A stretch of 64,000 bases of DNA from Leptolyngbyaceae cyanobacterium JSC-12 (GTDB lineage: Bacteria > Cyanobacteriota > Cyanobacteriia > Leptolyngbyales > Leptolyngbyaceae). The DNA is taken from NCBI GenBank assembly GCA_000309945.1, contig CM001633.1, forward strand, positions 2,514,292 to 2,578,291, read 5' to 3'. This document shows, one piece after another, positions 1-7,777 of the stretch. The notes beneath the pieces were generated by a model. The model did no database searches. It had not been told where the DNA came from and was given only the letters and a program-made list of their open reading frames with translations. A program made the translations under genes and the position numbers. Position 1 is the first letter of the stretch. Each line of letters opens with the position of its first letter.

Positions 1-333
1 ACTTTGAGAATCGAGATGAGCAGATTGCTTGTCAAGCGCAAAATTATCATCTAGCAAAACGTTAGAATCGGTTTGAACAGGAACCATTTCACCTTCTCGA
101 AGTACCACAGCGGTAGAACACTCAGGACAGCTATACACCCGGTGACTTTGACCATAGCCTTCACTGCACTGCTCGACCACATCAGGATGAGATAAGTAGA
201 AAACAATTGCCCTTTTTGCAATGTCAGTCATCGTCTCGGAATCAACTGCTGCCCTTATCTTCAACTGTCGATGCAATTCTTGCGGTAAGTAAAGCGTTAC
301 TTTCTGTTTGTCTTCCTTTGACTTGTCTTGCAT
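1..333 (-). CDS. Ribbon-helix-helix (CopG-like) regulator, C-terminal part cut by window edge
   Basis: ATG at 331-333 on the minus strand opens a frame of 111 codons that runs off the left edge without a stop. The N-terminus (KVTLYLPQELHRQLKIRAA, residues about 11-29) reads like a ribbon-helix-helix strand and first helix, followed by a second helix to about residue 50. Next comes YSCPECSTAVVL, whose single CxxC could be half of a zinc site or a redox pair. RHH proteins usually bind operators as dimers and repress their own promoter. The promoter and repeats just upstream (369-419) fit this. The target is unknown, and since the C-terminus is not visible the protein could carry another domain. 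Confidence 0.6.
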   Translation of the reverse strand, partial: MQDKSKEDKQKVTLYLPQELHRQLKIRAAVDSETMTDIAKRAIVFYLSHPDVVEQCSEGYGQSHRVYSCPECSTAVVLREGEMVPVQTDSNVLLDDNFALDKQSAHLDSQS

Positions 334-368
334 ATAACTCTCAGTCTTGCTACCCGGGTATGAATGTC

Positions 369-397
369 AGCATATCTATCCAGCATAGGGCTGTCAA
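369..397 (-). promoter_or_regulatory. Sigma70-type promoter of the RHH gene
   Basis: On the minus strand TTGACA (397-392) is followed after exactly 17 bases by TATGCT (374-369), about 36 bases ahead of the ATG. The -35 is a perfect consensus and the -10 matches 4 of 6 positions. Transcription would start near 360 and give a short leader. Confidence 0.55.
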
Positions 398-419
398 GAC
401 GGATAGCCGTCTAGCCGTC
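398..419. promoter_or_regulatory. Operator-like repeats abutting the -35 box
   Basis: GACGG (398-402) and its complement inside AGCCGTC (405-411) form an inverted pair. TAGCCGTC then occurs twice head to tail (404-411 and 412-419). The block touches the predicted -35 hexamer of the RHH gene. Short direct and inverted repeats next to a promoter are typical RHH operators, so autoregulation is the simplest reading; it is an inference. Confidence 0.45.
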
Positions 420-442
420 AATATTGTTACTTTTGTTTACAT

Positions 443-985
443 TTATTCGTCGTCCCAGCCACTCAAGGTCTCTTTCTCACTAGATACCTGAGATACCTGG
501 GGTTGGGAGGTTTGTAGTAGATTGAAGAAATCATTGTCTAAGTCATACCCCAGCATTTGGGTCATGGATTTGAGCCGCGAGGTCCCTTCGATTCCCTGTT
601 GCCGTAGCCATTCAGCCAGGATAAAGATTTTGTGCATGACAAAAATTTCTAGAGCTTCCGGGTTGTATTGAATACCCTCTCGAGGATGAAATTGGTGAGG
701 AACTAGCATCGCGGCGTAGCGGGCTAGCTCACCTGCTTTCCAGTCCAGAAGGAAAGGGAACCAGGGATAGAACGCATCCAACCGAACAAACCAGAGACGA
801 ATTTCTGGAATTTCCGATACTTCGCGAGGGTCATCTGGCTCGCGGGGAATATTGATTTGAAACTGGATTTGTTGTTCGCTGGTGGCGATCGCTGCCTGGC
901 GCAGCAATGGCTCTACAACAGTTTGCACTGGAGAGAGATCAAGTGTGTTGATGTGATCAGCGGTGAGAGCGATCGCGATAGTCAT
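443..985 (-). CDS. CRR6-family NDH-1 assembly factor (DUF1817)
   Basis: A 180-residue protein recognised as the cyanobacterial and chloroplast CRR6 family (chlororespiratory reduction 6). Conserved stretches are the N-terminal MTIAIALTADHINTLDLSP, IPEIRLWFVRLDAFYPWFPF (about residues 60-79), LLDWKAGELARYAAML and NPEALEIFVMHKIFILAEW. In plants CRR6 is needed to assemble or mature the NdhI subunit of the NDH-1 arm in the stroma; the cyanobacterial protein is presumed to act the same way in the cytoplasm. No membrane segment is seen. The C-terminal ~20 residues after the conserved core are polar and probably disordered. It stands alone, transcribed toward the RHH gene, with ~110 bp between them. 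Confidence 0.85.
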   Translation of the reverse strand: MTIAIALTADHINTLDLSPVQTVVEPLLRQAAIATSEQQIQFQINIPREPDDPREVSEIPEIRLWFVRLDAFYPWFPFLLDWKAGELARYAAMLVPHQFHPREGIQYNPEALEIFVMHKIFILAEWLRQQGIEGTSRLKSMTQMLGYDLDNDFFNLLQTSQPQVSQVSSEKETLSGWDDE

Positions 986-1341
986 TGCAGGATGTCACTA
1001 GAGACGTCAATGGTTTAGTTTCCCCATCTTCCTCCGATTTGTGCTCTGTTTCCAGCGATTGCAAACTTGAGATTCGGTAATCCTGGTTCAGCTTGGTGGT
1101 ATATGAGGTGATAGATGCGACAACCCCCCTGGCAGGAATCCCAAACAAGCTTGAAAAATAACAAGAATTCGTCTAATCAAAACAAACCCTTTGAAAATAG
1201 AAGGGTGAGGGCTACAAAAGTGGACTGCCCCCTGCATAATTTTCCCATCCACCCCCGATAAACCCCCGTCCCCCGAAAGGGGGTATCGTTCAAATGCAGA
1301 GACTTGGGTTCAGATCACTGAGTGCATCCCAATTATGCAAT

Positions 1342-1416
1342 TTGCCCTCATCCCCCAGCCCCTTCTCCCAAAAGTGGGAGAAGGGGAGCTAGCTCAAAGT
1401 CCCTCTCCCAAAATTG
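1342..1416. repeat. Hairpin repeat 'CCCTCATCCCCCAGCCCC', copy 1
   Basis: Contains a perfect 12-bp stem CCCCTTCTCCCA / TGGGAGAAGGGG (1359-1370 and 1375-1386) with a 4-base loop, followed by the palindrome GAGCTAGCTC (1386-1395) and then TCCCTCTCCCAAA. It is nearly identical over ~70 bp to the copy at 1461. Related shorter hairpins occur at 56623-56647 and 58641-58733. The elements are non-coding and lie only in intergenic DNA. Confidence 0.8.
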
Positions 1417-1460
1417 CTATCCTTTACGCAAAAGTCGGTGAAACCCTTGCTGTGTCTGGC

Positions 1461-1549
1461 TTGCCCTCATCCCCCAGCCCCTTCTCCCAAAATTGGGAGA
1501 AGGGGAGCTAGCTCAAAGTCCCTCTCCCAATCAACTTTGGGAGAGGGAT
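1461..1549. repeat. Hairpin repeat, copy 2, with extra stem-loop
   Basis: Repeats copy 1 from TTGCCCTCATCCCCCAGCCC through GCTCAAAGTCCCTCTCCCAA, then continues into a second hairpin CCCTCTCCCAA / TTGGGAGAGGG followed by ATTTAG. Copy 1 ends before this second arm, so copy 2 is probably the more complete unit. The two copies start ~119 bp apart. Confidence 0.8.
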
Positions 1550-1817
1550 TTAGCCATTCCTTTACCTTTAAAGGACTGTTTGAAAAATTCACTTCAAGAA
1601 ATATTTATCGAAATTTAAGCAGAAGCTTATTAGAATGAAAATGTATCAAATTTATCAGTTTCTCTTCGTTTCTTCTAGCAGTTTTCGCTAAAAGTTTCGT
1701 TCATTTTGGGTGGATCGTTGTAATGAAATCTTTAGGGCTGAAGGTTAGAGGTCAGTATTTTGTCTTCTTCTCAAGAGCAGATTATTTTGTTCTCTAACGA
1801 ATAAGTCCTGTCAACTC

Positions 1818-1958
1818 AGAGGGTGTTTGAAACAGGTGGGGATGGTTAAAACCATCACTACACCCCCCAAAAAAGCCACATTCATCAGTGTTCTTCTGTT
1901 TGTAGTAACGACTAAAGTCGTCCAAATCACTAGAAACCAGGCCTTTAAAGCATCCTCT
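1818..1958. mobile_element. MITE-like repeat, copy 1
   Basis: A 141-bp unit whose ends are imperfect inverted repeats: AGAGGGTGTTTGAAA at the left, and AGAGGATGCTTTAAA read from the right. It contains two internal hairpins, GATGGTTAAAACCATC and ACGACTAAAGTCGT. A second copy with most positions identical lies 11.7 kb away at 13492-13635. It has no coding capacity. The terminal repeats and dispersal suggest a miniature inverted-repeat element mobilised in trans; no target-site duplication is obvious. Confidence 0.65.
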
Positions 1959-2157
1959 TAGATACAGATTGCTGTGGTGTGATCACAGTTTTCCTTGAGC
2001 AGTAATAGCTTTTCACGAGGCTGTTCTGCTCTGTAATTCACTTGATCTTACGGGCATTGCTACTGAACTTGTCCCCGTCTTAATTCAGTTGCTTTTTGCT
2101 CAATTGCTGCTGTAGATGCGTTGAGGACTTATCGTCATTTTAGACTCTGGAGAATTA

Positions 2158-3915
2158 ATGATGGTTGTTCTAAACGATTTAGATAATAATATCTGCCAAC
2201 GGCTTATTATTGGGCAGCTTATTCAGTCTCGAATGCAACGCCATACGGCAACAAAAGAGCGATCTTCGACTGATTTATTAGGGGAGGACTGTTTACCCGA
2301 CTCAAGTCTAACATCCATACCAAATACCCAGCATGACTTCACTTATGGCTTAGCAATGTTGGGGATGTGCAATTTAAATCAGGTATATCGTAATTTATCT
2401 GTTGCCGAGTTGATCGAACATGCCTTAATTCGAGGAGAGGGGAGATTAGCTGCGAATGGCGCATTATGCGTTGAAACAGGAAAATACACTGGGCGATCGC
2501 CCAAAGATCGATTCATTGTGGATGAGCCTGGCAGCTCACATGAAATTGATTGGAACTTAATTAATCGACCAATTTCTCAAGATCATTTCCAACAGCTTTA
2601 TCAAAAAATGTTGGGATATGTTGAAGGGCGAGATCTCTATATTTTTGATGGGTTTGTTGGTGCTGATCCCAATCATCGCTTTGGGGTTCGTGTAATTAAT
2701 GAATTTGCCTGGCAAAACCTATTTGTACATCAACTCTTTCGTCGCCCAATAGGGGATGAATTAGCACATCATCAGCCAGATTTTCTGGTAATTGCGTTAC
2801 CCGGTTTATTAGGGGATTTTGAAAAAGATGGACTGAATAGTGAAGCCTTTATTATTTTGCATTTAACTAAACGCCTTATTTTGATTGGCGGCACTCATTA
2901 TGCTGGAGAAATGAAAAAATCTATTTTCTCCATACTGAATTATGCAATGACTAAGCAAAATGTATTGCCAATGCATGGGGCAGCCAATATGGATATACAT
3001 GGAAATACAGCGTTATTCTTTGGGCTATCCGGTACTGGAAAAACTAGCCTTTCGGCTGACCCGGAACGGTTTTTGATTGGTGATGATGAACATGGTTGGT
3101 CTGAGGATGGGATTTTCAATTTTGAGGGAGGCTGCTATGCCAAAACGATTCGGCTTTCACCAAAAAATGAACCTCAGATTTGGTCAGCAATCCGGTTTGG
3201 CTCGATTGTTGAGAATGTCGAGATTCACCCAGATACACGAGAGTTGGATTACAACAGCGATCGCCTGACTGAAAACACCCGCGCTGCTTATCCACTGGAA
3301 TTCATTTCGAACAGTATCGCCTCTGGCATGGGTGGGCATCCTAAAACAATCCTCTTTTTAACAGCTGATGCCTTTGGGGTGCTACCTCCTATTGCTCGGC
3401 TTACCCGTGAACAGGCAATGTACCACTTTCTCTCTGGCTACACGAGCAAGCTGGCAGGTACCGAGCGCGGTATTACGACGCCGCAAACCACTTTCTCTGC
3501 TTGTTTTGGTCAAGTGTTTTTTCCACTGTCACCTCTGGTATATGCCGAGATGTTGGGCGATCGCTTGCAACAACATCCCGAAACGCAGGTTTATCTTGTG
3601 AACACGGGCTGGATAGGGGGTGCCTATGGTGTAGGGCATCGCATTCCAATTCAATACACACGAGCAATGGTTTCAGCCGCGCTCAATGGAGAACTAGAGA
3701 ATGTCAATTATTGTCCCCATCCGATTTTTAGGATTTTAGTGCCGGAAACAGTGCCAGGGGTGCCGAGCGAAATTCTCGATCCCAAGCGGCTGTGGCAAGA
3801 TCCTGCTGCTTACGATTTGCAAGCGCAGAAGCTGGCACAGCAATTTGTTAAGAACTTTCAGCAGTTCGGTAGCGTTAGTCAAACCCTGGTCGAGGCGGGT
3901 CCCAGTTTGGCGTAA
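2158..3915 (+). CDS. pckA: Phosphoenolpyruvate carboxykinase (ATP)
   Basis: A 585-residue protein of the ATP-dependent PEPCK family, which interconverts oxaloacetate + ATP and PEP + CO2 + ADP in the cytosol. Seen: TGKYTGRSPKDRFIV in the substrate-binding region (about residue 103 on), the kinase P-loop GLSGTGKTSLSADP (about 289-302), and the metal/nucleotide motif GDDEHGWSEDGIFNFEGGCY just after it. Length compared with the ~540-residue bacterial enzymes shows an N-terminal extension of about 60 polar residues before the conserved core. GGAG lies 6 bases upstream of the ATG, which supports this start; a second ATG follows at once. Base composition is more AT-rich than the neighbours in the first two thirds. 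In cyanobacteria it would link C4 acids to PEP alongside PEP carboxylase. Confidence 0.95.
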   Translation: MMVVLNDLDNNICQRLIIGQLIQSRMQRHTATKERSSTDLLGEDCLPDSSLTSIPNTQHDFTYGLAMLGMCNLNQVYRNLSVAELIEHALIRGEGRLAANGALCVETGKYTGRSPKDRFIVDEPGSSHEIDWNLINRPISQDHFQQLYQKMLGYVEGRDLYIFDGFVGADPNHRFGVRVINEFAWQNLFVHQLFRRPIGDELAHHQPDFLVIALPGLLGDFEKDGLNSEAFIILHLTKRLILIGGTHYAGEMKKSIFSILNYAMTKQNVLPMHGAANMDIHGNTALFFGLSGTGKTSLSADPERFLIGDDEHGWSEDGIFNFEGGCYAKTIRLSPKNEPQIWSAIRFGSIVENVEIHPDTRELDYNSDRLTENTRAAYPLEFISNSIASGMGGHPKTILFLTADAFGVLPPIARLTREQAMYHFLSGYTSKLAGTERGITTPQTTFSACFGQVFFPLSPLVYAEMLGDRLQQHPETQVYLVNTGWIGGAYGVGHRIPIQYTRAMVSAALNGELENVNYCPHPIFRILVPETVPGVPSEILDPKRLWQDPAAYDLQAQKLAQQFVKNFQQFGSVSQTLVEAGPSLA

Positions 3916-3938
3916 TGACTAGTGGCTGGGAGAGGTCT

Positions 3939-4733
3939 TCAGGCAATTTGGGTAACCTGTTGATTCACGCGGGGTCTACCAAATCGTTCCCAGGCGTTGC
4001 CACCCCGGAGAAACAATTCCATCCATTGCAGCGATCGCCCATCGGCTGTCTGCCATCCAGAACTGCCAGGTGAAAAGGCTAGGGTGCCTTCAGGAACTTT
4101 GAAACTGCCATCAGAATAAACAGCATCACTCACCACATCCCCAATCCGCACAACGATTTTGCTTTGAGGCTCTAGATTAATCGTGTCAGCCGGAATTGTG
4201 GTTTTAATATTGCCATAGCCATCAATCCAGGCAATGCGGTCTAGTGGGACAGCGGGAATCTGGCTAGGGGCGATCGCCTCTCCCACTAACCCCAAATCTC
4301 CATGAGCGATCGCTCCGGCAGCGGGCGGAAACACATCCCGCGATCGAAACTGCGACCCACCTCTGGAAACGTTAACCGTATACAGTTCAATGGCGTGGTG
4401 TTTAATGAATGACAGTGTGTAGCCCGCGTTCACCCCCACCACTTTGACTCCATTCGGCAACAGCGCATAGGTCAACCCTTCTCCTTCATTGTCCCTACGA
4501 GCCTCCGGATCATCCTTGCGGGGGGCGCAGTTGTGATAAATCAACCGTTCTGCTGGTCCAGGGTTAAGCCCCAACTGAGCAATCCAAAATCCCGTTGCCA
4601 GGGTGCTAAACGGTGGTACCGACAGTTCATGAATCTGAGCGCCGGGAATTGCCAGCAACAAACGCTGCTTTACCTCAGCAAACGCTGGATCACCCGTTCC
4701 ATAGTCTGCAATTAAGAAGATAAACATTGCCAT
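3939..4733 (-). CDS. SAM hydroxide adenosyltransferase family protein (DUF62)
   Basis: A 264-residue protein of the DUF62 family, related to the SAM-dependent fluorinase and chlorinase. Characterised DUF62 members hydrolyse S-adenosylmethionine to adenosine and methionine using activated water. Family features seen are the N-terminal IFLIADYGTGDPAFAEVK, VVGVNAGYTLSF, the RDVFPPAAGAIAHG block, and the C-terminal beta-barrel start AWIDGYGNIKTTI. Start could also be the second Met, 6 bases downstream. It converges on pckA with only a 23-bp gap. A halide-using activity cannot be excluded, but the plain hydrolase is far more common. Confidence 0.85.
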   Translation of the reverse strand: MAMFIFLIADYGTGDPAFAEVKQRLLLAIPGAQIHELSVPPFSTLATGFWIAQLGLNPGPAERLIYHNCAPRKDDPEARRDNEGEGLTYALLPNGVKVVGVNAGYTLSFIKHHAIELYTVNVSRGGSQFRSRDVFPPAAGAIAHGDLGLVGEAIAPSQIPAVPLDRIAWIDGYGNIKTTIPADTINLEPQSKIVVRIGDVVSDAVYSDGSFKVPEGTLAFSPGSSGWQTADGRSLQWMELFLRGGNAWERFGRPRVNQQVTQIA

Positions 4734-4889
4734 AGGTTGAACGCTGGCAATAGCCTAACCTATTGGTTCTGCTGGGGATGAGATACAAAATCACATTAGC
4801 GGTCAGCCTCTTGATGTTCCCCAAGCTGGAAGAACACTTCCGGCGTGGGTTATGATCCGGGTCTGATCCTTGCCAATTCAAACAACCCC

Positions 4890-5690
4890 ATGCAAAACGA
4901 GATTTTACGGAAAGAACAGGAATTTCACAATCGCTGGGCTTCCATTATTGATGTGGATGGCATCTGCGTTGCCGACTACTTTGAAGCCTGCACCGCTCCT
5001 GAAAATCGCTTCATTCTTAAACAATTGGGGGCTGTGCGCGGCAAGCTGCTACTCGATTTGGGCTGTGGGGCAGGCGAAAACAGCGTGTATTTTGCGATGA
5101 AGGGCGCAAACTGTGTTGCCTCTGATTATTCTCCTGGAATGGTGGATGTAGCACTCAAGCTGGCAGAGAAAAACGGTGTTCATGTGGAGGGGAAAGTCAT
5201 CAATGCAATGAACATTGACTATCCCGATAATACGTTTGATATCGTTTACGCTTCCAACCTGCTGCACCATATCCCTGAACCAGAAATTACGATTCAAGAA
5301 ATTCATCGTGTGCTAAAGCCAGGTGGCAAAATGTGTTTTTGGGATCCGCTAAAGCATAATCCGGTGATTAACGTCTATCGGCGCATGGCAAAGGAAGTTC
5401 GCACTGATAACGAAACACCATTGGACATTAATATTGTCCGCTACGTGCGATCGCGCTTTTCTCAAACCTATTACGACACCTTTTGGATTGCTACGCTCTG
5501 GATCTTTCTCAATTTTTATTTGATTGAAAAAGTGAACCCCAACCAAGAACGCTACTGGAAAAAGATCATTCTTGAACACGATCGCCTATGCCCTACTTAT
5601 CGACGCCTGGAAAAGTTGGATGCCATCCTCAAACATATTCCCGGTATGAAACGTATGGCATGGAACTTGGCGATCGTTGCTACCAAGTGA
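4890..5690 (+). CDS. Class I SAM-dependent methyltransferase
   Basis: A Rossmann-fold methyltransferase of 266 residues. Motif I is LLLDLGCGAGENSVYFA (about residues 51-67), followed by the acidic loop VASDYS, the NLLHHIPEPE post-II region and VLKPGGKMCFWDPL. The substrate is unknown. The C-terminal third has a hydrophobic stretch (FWIATLWIFLNFYLI) that could anchor it at a membrane or form a lipid or quinone pocket. I chose the ATG at 4890 (MQNEILRKEQEFHNRWA) because conservation of this type begins there; the frame is open further upstream to 4845. It is divergent from the DUF62 gene and followed by 284 bp without a gene. Confidence 0.8.
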   Translation: MQNEILRKEQEFHNRWASIIDVDGICVADYFEACTAPENRFILKQLGAVRGKLLLDLGCGAGENSVYFAMKGANCVASDYSPGMVDVALKLAEKNGVHVEGKVINAMNIDYPDNTFDIVYASNLLHHIPEPEITIQEIHRVLKPGGKMCFWDPLKHNPVINVYRRMAKEVRTDNETPLDINIVRYVRSRFSQTYYDTFWIATLWIFLNFYLIEKVNPNQERYWKKIILEHDRLCPTYRRLEKLDAILKHIPGMKRMAWNLAIVATK

Positions 5691-5863
5691 TGGTTGACTC
5701 GATTTCTACTAGGGATAACGACGTTCTTGATGCATCCTGCTCTGGTGAGCATCTTGATTGCAGATACATCTTTGGAAGTAACCAGTGGGATGATTCATCA
5801 CAGCAAATCTGTCCTGACAAGGAGGTATTCTCAAGCTCCTTGCAGAACAATTTTTATGTTTAG

Positions 5864-5928
5864 TTTCATTTTCTTTTCATTTTTAGCGTTACGCTAGTAA
5901 TATGATTTCACTTTCTTTTCATTTTTAG
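5864..5928 (+). promoter_or_regulatory. Direct repeats upstream of the metal ABC transporter
   Basis: TTTCATTTTCTTTTCATTTTTAG at 5864-5886 recurs with a single change at 5906-5928. The spacing is 42 bp start to start, close to four helical turns. Between them sits TAGCGTTACGCTA (5884-5896), a 6-bp inverted repeat around one base. The block ends 46 bp ahead of the mntA-like ATG, so it lies where an activator or a metal-responsive regulator would bind. The regulator is not known from the sequence. Confidence 0.5.
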
Positions 5929-5974
5929 TGGATAGAGCATTCCTTTACCGCTCTAAAAGGCTCGGAGACTGATT

Positions 5975-6793
5975 ATGACGGCGATAAATCCCCAAATTCT
6001 TTTTCAATCGATTCATTCAGTGCAGCCGTCTTTGAAATTGTCTGCGCAAACAATGACTGCTGCCCGCATTATGGTGAGAGATTTGACGGTAAATTATCGA
6101 ACGGTGCAGGCCTTACAAAACGTGAGTTTGGTGATTCAGCCAGGACGGTTAACTGGAATTATTGGACCGAATGGCGCAGGAAAGAGCACTTTACTGAAGG
6201 CAATGCTGGGGCTAGTGCCGATCGCTCAAGGAACAATCGCTTATCGTGATCGCCCTTTATCTGATCAACTTGATCTCGTGGCATACGTCCCTCAGCGATC
6301 GCAGATAGATTGGACGTATCCAGCGACAGTGTGGGATGTGGTCATGATGGGGCGAGTTCGCAGATCAGGTTGGTTTCGTCGTTTTTCAACAGTGAGCCGC
6401 AAGGTCGCAATGTTTGCATTAGAGCGGGTGGGGATGGAAATCTATCGCGATCGCCCGATTGGGCAGTTATCTGGCGGGCAGCAACAGCGAGTTTTCCTGG
6501 CTCGTGCCCTTGCCGAAGAAGCAGAGATATTTTGTCTCGATGAACCCCTGACTGGAATTGATCAAAAAACGGAAGCGGTTATATTTGAAATTCTGCATGA
6601 ACTTGCCGAGGCTGGTAAAACAGTTATCGTTGTCAATCATGATCTGGGTGAAGCAATTACTCACTTTGAGGACTTAGTTTTGCTGAATCGGGAACTAATT
6701 GCCTACGGCGATCGCCAAAATGTGCTGCGTCCAGAGAATATGCACAAAGCTTATGGTGGCATGGTGAATTTCTTTTCATCGATTGCTGCATAG
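5975..6793 (+). CDS. mntA: Metal ABC transporter ATP-binding protein (Mn/Zn/Fe family)
   Basis: A 272-residue ATPase. Walker A is GPNGAGKST (residues 64-72), the signature LSGGQQQRVFLARALA lies near 168, Walker B is IFCLDEP, and VVNHD is the switch His. The segment QRSQIDWTYPATVWDVVMMG is typical of the metal-chelate importers (MntA/ZnuC/SitB class), and the overall pattern resembles cyanobacterial MntA. It would power uptake of Mn2+, a metal needed for PSII, or of a related divalent metal. It begins with about 30 residues of extension before the ABC core. The permease follows after 74 bp. No substrate-binding lipoprotein gene is adjacent, so that subunit must be encoded elsewhere. The metal is inferred, not shown. 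Confidence 0.8.
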   Translation: MTAINPQILFQSIHSVQPSLKLSAQTMTAARIMVRDLTVNYRTVQALQNVSLVIQPGRLTGIIGPNGAGKSTLLKAMLGLVPIAQGTIAYRDRPLSDQLDLVAYVPQRSQIDWTYPATVWDVVMMGRVRRSGWFRRFSTVSRKVAMFALERVGMEIYRDRPIGQLSGGQQQRVFLARALAEEAEIFCLDEPLTGIDQKTEAVIFEILHELAEAGKTVIVVNHDLGEAITHFEDLVLLNRELIAYGDRQNVLRPENMHKAYGGMVNFFSSIAA

Positions 6794-6867
6794 CAGGGAG
6801 TGCCGAGTGCTAAGGGCTGAAGCCTAAAAGTGCTTCTGCTGCCTGTTCCCTATTCCTTTTTTCTTCC

Positions 6868-7770
6868 ATGTTTCAGTTATTCCTCGAACCACTTCAGTAC
6901 GACTTTATGCAGCGATCGCTAATTGTTGCCGTACTGGTAGGCGTACTCTGTGCAGTTGTGGGGAGCTATTTAATGGTGCAGCGATTGGCATTGTTAGGAG
7001 ATGCCATTAGCCACTCAGTGATGCCAGGGTTAGCCTTGGCGTTTGCAATAGAAGCCAACATTTTTATTGGAGCATTTATTGCAGGAATTCTTAGCACTTT
7101 GCTGATTGCCCTGATTCATACGCGATCGCCCATTAAGGAAGATACCGCAATGGGCATTGTTTTTTCAGCTTTTTTTGCCCTTGGCATTACACTCATTACC
7201 ATGATTCAAAAAGACAATAAAGTGGATCTGAATCATTTTCTATTTGGCAATATCTTGGGAGTGAGTTGGAATGATGTGATTAACACAATGGTGATTGCCA
7301 CGATTGTTGTATTGGTCATTATCTTGTTGTTTAAAGAACTGCAATTTTATACCTTTGATCCTCTAGGGGCTCAAGCAGCTGGATTACCTGTGAACCTTCT
7401 CAACTTTGGGCTGATGATTTTGATTGCACTGACGATTGTTGCAAGCCTCAAAGTAGTTGGAGTGATTCTGGTTTTAGCATTGCTTGTAACCCCTGGAGCA
7501 ACAGCTTATCTACTGGTTCAACGGCTTCATCAAATGATGTTATTAGGTTCAGCAATTAGCGTCATTTCCAGTGTTAGTGGTATGTATCTCAGTTATTATT
7601 TCAACTTACCTTCTGGACCAGCAGTGGTATTAGTATCAGCCAGCTTTTTTACACTGGCATTTTTGTTCAGTCCTCAGCATGGATTATTGACTAATTCCCA
7701 ACCTAGTAAAACAGGTTCAGCATTAATCCGGGAGATCAAGAGTTTACTAGGAATCAAGCGATCGCCTTAG
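6868..7770 (+). CDS. mntB: Metal ABC transporter permease (ABC-3 family)
   Basis: A 300-residue membrane protein with about eight hydrophobic helices, of the ABC-3 family (MntB/ZnuB/SitC). Family features are an N-terminal FLEPLQYDFMQRSLIVAVLVG, the loop LALLGDAISHSVMPG that contacts the ATPase, and the late PGATAYLLV segment. It pairs with the ATPase encoded just upstream to import a divalent metal across the cytoplasmic membrane. Its stop is 7 bp from the stop of the convergent gene. Confidence 0.85.
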   Translation: MFQLFLEPLQYDFMQRSLIVAVLVGVLCAVVGSYLMVQRLALLGDAISHSVMPGLALAFAIEANIFIGAFIAGILSTLLIALIHTRSPIKEDTAMGIVFSAFFALGITLITMIQKDNKVDLNHFLFGNILGVSWNDVINTMVIATIVVLVIILLFKELQFYTFDPLGAQAAGLPVNLLNFGLMILIALTIVASLKVVGVILVLALLVTPGATAYLLVQRLHQMMLLGSAISVISSVSGMYLSYYFNLPSGPAVVLVSASFFTLAFLFSPQHGLLTNSQPSKTGSALIREIKSLLGIKRSP

Positions 7771-7777
7771 AAACATG

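Larger units (their letters stand above)
986..2157. other. 1.17-kb gene-free region rich in repeats
   Basis: No credible gene is seen between crr6 and pckA; the short frames here have no family resemblance and overlap repeats. The region holds two tandem copies of a hairpin repeat (1342-1549) and one copy of a MITE-like element (1818-1958). About 200 bp remain as a pckA leader and promoter area, where I see no clear operator. Confidence 0.7.

Noticed and set aside
957-1148. 63-codon minus-strand frame upstream of crr6
   Set aside because: Overlaps the start of crr6, has no recognisable sequence and no ribosome binding site.
5588-5897. Two short plus-strand frames after the methyltransferase gene
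   Set aside because: Overlap the methyltransferase end and the AT-rich control region; no features of real proteins.
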